A stretch of 15,593 bases of DNA from Paracoccaceae bacterium (lineage in GTDB: Bacteria; Pseudomonadota; Alphaproteobacteria; Rhodobacterales; Rhodobacteraceae), in the NCBI GenBank assembly GCA_023134935.1, contig JAGLUD010000286.1, forward strand, positions 1-15,593, written 5' to 3'. Under the pieces are notes generated by a model. It was not told the origin of the DNA, made no database searches, and worked only from the letters and a program-made list of their open reading frames with translations. A program made the position numbers and the translations under genes. Positions 13,781 to 15,593 of the stretch are shown here, in pieces (position 1 is the first letter of the stretch; every line of letters starts with the position of its first letter).

Positions 13781-15363
13781 CACGCTGGGCATTTGTAGCC
13801 GATCTTAACCGCTGTGTTGGCTGTCAGACTTGTACGGCGGCCTGCAAACACGCCAATGCCACGGGACCATGGGTTCAATGGCGTAAGGTTTTGGATTTCG
13901 AATGCGGTGAATACCCAGACGTATCGCGCGCTTTTGTTCCGGTTGGATGTATGCATTGCGATCATCCGTCGTGTATGGAGGTTTGTCCAACAACCGCGAC
14001 ACGCAAACGCGACGATGGGATAGTTACGATTGATTATGACACGTGTATTGGATGCACTTATTGTATCCAAGCATGCCCATATCAGGCGCGTTTCAAAGTT
14101 GATAAACCTAACGAGGCGTATGGTGCAGGAACACAGATGGGGCACGAACTTAAGCGCGAAAGCTTTGCGCGGCGCGGTGTTGCCCAAAAATGTACGCTTT
14201 GTGCTGATACAATCGATAGGGGTATCGCGCAGGGTTTAACGCCGGGCGTTGATGCAGCCGCAACACCTGCTTGTGTTTCCAGTTGTATTTCGGGTGCGCT
14301 GCAAATGGGCGACTTGGATGACCCCGACAGCAATGTTTCACAACTCTTGGCTACTAAGCAGCATTTTCGCATGCACGAAGAATTGGGGAATGGCCCCAAT
14401 ATGTACTACCTCTATGACAAAAAAATGAACGACACATCTGTATCAGAAGCTCCACCGATGGTGGAAGACCCCGTTGGGATGGCTACACTTCTACCACAGC
14501 TCCAGACACATTGGGACTGGCGCGCTGCTGGTAACTTTGCTTTTGGGGGCGCAGGATCGGGGTTGATGATTGCCGCGATCGTTGGCGGGTATTTCATGCC
14601 AGTTCTGTGGTTGGCCGTATTTCTGGCGCTGGCGCTTGTTGGAACCGGATTATTCTTTGTCTGGTTAGAAATTGGTCGGCCATTTCGGTTCCTCAATGTG
14701 TTTCGAAATCCTAAAACCAGCTGGATGTCTCGAGAAGCCTTGGCAGTTTTACCATATTTTGCTTTCGGAGGGTTGGCGTGGTTGATTGAATCACGCGCCC
14801 TAGGATTGATCGCTGCTGCGTGCGCATTGTTTTTCCTGTATGCTCAGGCAAATGTTTTGCGCACATCCAAAGCAATTCCTGCATGGCGCCAACCCAGCAT
14901 TGTGCCGCTAATTCTTACCACTGGATTGGTCGAGGGAGCGGGGTTGTTGGTCTTGTTGGCATTTGCCAGCGGCCAACCGGTAATATCTGAAGTTGGTTTA
15001 GTGTTGGCTGGGCTAATTGCGGTACGCTTCGCGGCATGGAAGAAATATCGCGCAGAGTTAGGGCGTGTTGGCGCGCCAACCAAAACATTCGAAGTCATAA
15101 ACGCCACCTCAGTTATGTCGATTACACTGCAATCGGTGCTGCTGCTTTTGTCGATATACGGCGCACTCGGGTTAGGTGGTCATACGTTGGCACTAGCAAT
15201 TGCCGGATTGGGCGCGATCTTTTCTGGTTGGATGTTCAAATTCATCCTGGTCACCAAAGCCGCGTACAATCAGGGGTATTCGATCAATAAAATGCCTGCT
15301 CGTGGAGCGGGAAGCAGCTCTATCGGGGTTCAGCCGGGGTGGCAAAAAGAGCAGGCTAGCTAA
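13777..15363 (+). CDS. padC: Phenylacetyl-CoA:acceptor oxidoreductase, fused Fe-S and membrane-anchor subunits (PadC-PadD)
   Basis: 528-residue fusion that would pass electrons from PadB to the quinone pool. Residues 1-215 are a four-cluster DmsB/NrfC-like ferredoxin with 16 Cys in four groups: 13/16/19/23, 58/61/66/70, 90/93/96/100 and 139/142/166/170. A charged linker (about 215-248) leads to a DmsC/NrfD-like membrane domain with about eight hydrophobic helices (roughly 252-275, 277-298, 320-338, 341-360, 375-397, 402-420, 447-465, 470-493). In the purified Azoarcus enzyme the iron-sulfur and membrane components are separate subunits of about 27 and 26 kDa. AGGAG precedes the ATG by seven bases, and the ATG overlaps the padB stop. 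No signal peptide is seen, consistent with a cytoplasmic Fe-S domain. Confidence 0.85.
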   Translation: MTRWAFVADLNRCVGCQTCTAACKHANATGPWVQWRKVLDFECGEYPDVSRAFVPVGCMHCDHPSCMEVCPTTATRKRDDGIVTIDYDTCIGCTYCIQACPYQARFKVDKPNEAYGAGTQMGHELKRESFARRGVAQKCTLCADTIDRGIAQGLTPGVDAAATPACVSSCISGALQMGDLDDPDSNVSQLLATKQHFRMHEELGNGPNMYYLYDKKMNDTSVSEAPPMVEDPVGMATLLPQLQTHWDWRAAGNFAFGGAGSGLMIAAIVGGYFMPVLWLAVFLALALVGTGLFFVWLEIGRPFRFLNVFRNPKTSWMSREALAVLPYFAFGGLAWLIESRALGLIAAACALFFLYAQANVLRTSKAIPAWRQPSIVPLILTTGLVEGAGLLVLLAFASGQPVISEVGLVLAGLIAVRFAAWKKYRAELGRVGAPTKTFEVINATSVMSITLQSVLLLLSIYGALGLGGHTLALAIAGLGAIFSGWMFKFILVTKAAYNQGYSINKMPARGAGSSSIGVQPGWQKEQAS

Positions 15364-15383
15364 CAGCGTTACTAGCGTCATTT

Positions 15384-15390
15384 GGAAGGA
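15384..15390 (+). promoter_or_regulatory. Ribosome binding site deciding the GTG start of padJ
   Basis: GGAAGGA lies six bases before the GTG at 15397. No in-frame ATG at a family-compatible position competes: the next ATG is 33 nt downstream and has no comparable site. Confidence 0.65.
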
Positions 15391-15396
15391 ATAAAA

Positions 15397-15593
15397 GTGT
15401 TGGAAGTCAAAACGTGTGAACCTGATTTCATGTATAACCGTGAAGCCGAAACTATGTCACGGGCCGCCATCAAAGATGTGCAAGCGGAGCGTTTACGCTG
15501 GACCCTTGAACATGTTTACCAAAATGTACCACACTATCGCAGGGCGTTTGACAAAGCTGGTGTTAAACCCAGTGATTTGAAAACTGCCGCTGA
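15397..15593 (+). CDS. padJ: Phenylacetate-CoA ligase, N-terminal part (5' partial gene)
   Basis: The first 65 residues of a PaaK/PadJ-type AMP-forming phenylacetate-CoA ligase, cut by the window end. The start is GTG with GGAAGGA six bases upstream, 33 nt after the padCD stop, so it belongs to the same operon. The fragment shows the family's typical N-terminal pattern: an ETMSR segment, then QAERLRWTLEHVYQNVPHYR and FDKAGVKPSDL, where arriving substrate-activating ligases of this group have ERLRxTLxxVYxNVPxYRxxFDxAG. It would make phenylacetyl-CoA, the substrate of PadBCD. The ATP-binding loop and catalytic lysine lie beyond the window. Confidence 0.82.
   Translation, partial: MLEVKTCEPDFMYNREAETMSRAAIKDVQAERLRWTLEHVYQNVPHYRRAFDKAGVKPSDLKTAA

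Noticed and set aside
12647..14187. Long minus-strand open frames 12647-13147 (166 codons) and 13591-14187 (198 codons).
   Set aside because: Antisense shadows of padB and padC; the Cys-rich translations arise from the opposite strand of ferredoxin and molybdopterin coding sequence.
1..15593. Mobile elements, tRNA or rRNA genes, CRISPR arrays, attachment sites and long repeats.
   Set aside because: None seen; apart from the three 20-mers no repeated intergenic motif was noticed, and coding is nearly continuous.

Overview
The window is a catabolic cluster that channels aromatic acids to benzoyl-CoA. The products recognised by motif and layout are phenylacetate-CoA ligase (3' partial), phenylacetyl-CoA:acceptor oxidoreductase (PadB plus a PadC-PadD fusion), phenylglyoxylate:acceptor oxidoreductase (PadE, a fused PadH-PadF, PadG, PadI), a benzoate-CoA ligase, and two subunits of a 4-hydroxybenzoyl-CoA reductase-type molybdenum hydroxylase (HcrC and a partial HcrA). 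Together they would convert phenylacetate, and probably 4-hydroxyphenylacetate, by alpha-oxidation to benzoyl-CoA or 4-hydroxybenzoyl-CoA. HcrCA(B) would dehydroxylate 4-hydroxybenzoyl-CoA, and the ligase would bring in free benzoate. Ring-opening genes (benzoyl-CoA reductase or box pathway) are not in the window.

Layout. Positions 1-2565 (minus): hcrC-hcrA, with hcrB expected beyond the left edge. Positions 2648-3619 (plus): a GNAT acetyltransferase and an Rrf2 regulator, the same pairing as badL-badM of Rhodopseudomonas palustris. Positions 3651-4562 (minus): an SDR dehydrogenase. Positions 4668-10477 (plus): benzoate-CoA ligase followed by the tightly packed phenylglyoxylate oxidoreductase genes. 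Positions 10622-15593 (plus): FlK-like thioesterase, padB, padCD fusion, padJ (truncated by the window end). Coding density is very high; the only non-coding gaps of note are three promoter regions of 82, 105 and 144 nt.

Regulation. Each of those three gaps holds one copy of a GTAC-centred, roughly palindromic 20-mer (2602-2621, 4611-4630, 10576-10595). Eleven of 20 columns are identical in all three, and I see no comparable element elsewhere in the intergenic DNA. The simplest reading is that the Rrf2/BadM-like protein binds them and controls all transcription units here, including its own; the GNAT may make or modify its ligand.

Organism. The badLM-like pair, the small-large order of the hcr genes (as in R. 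palustris hbaBC) and the intermediate base composition suggest a facultatively anaerobic alphaproteobacterium. This is an inference; the pad pathway itself is best known from denitrifying Betaproteobacteria such as Aromatoleum/Azoarcus and Thauera. No mobile elements, RNA genes or CRISPR arrays were seen.
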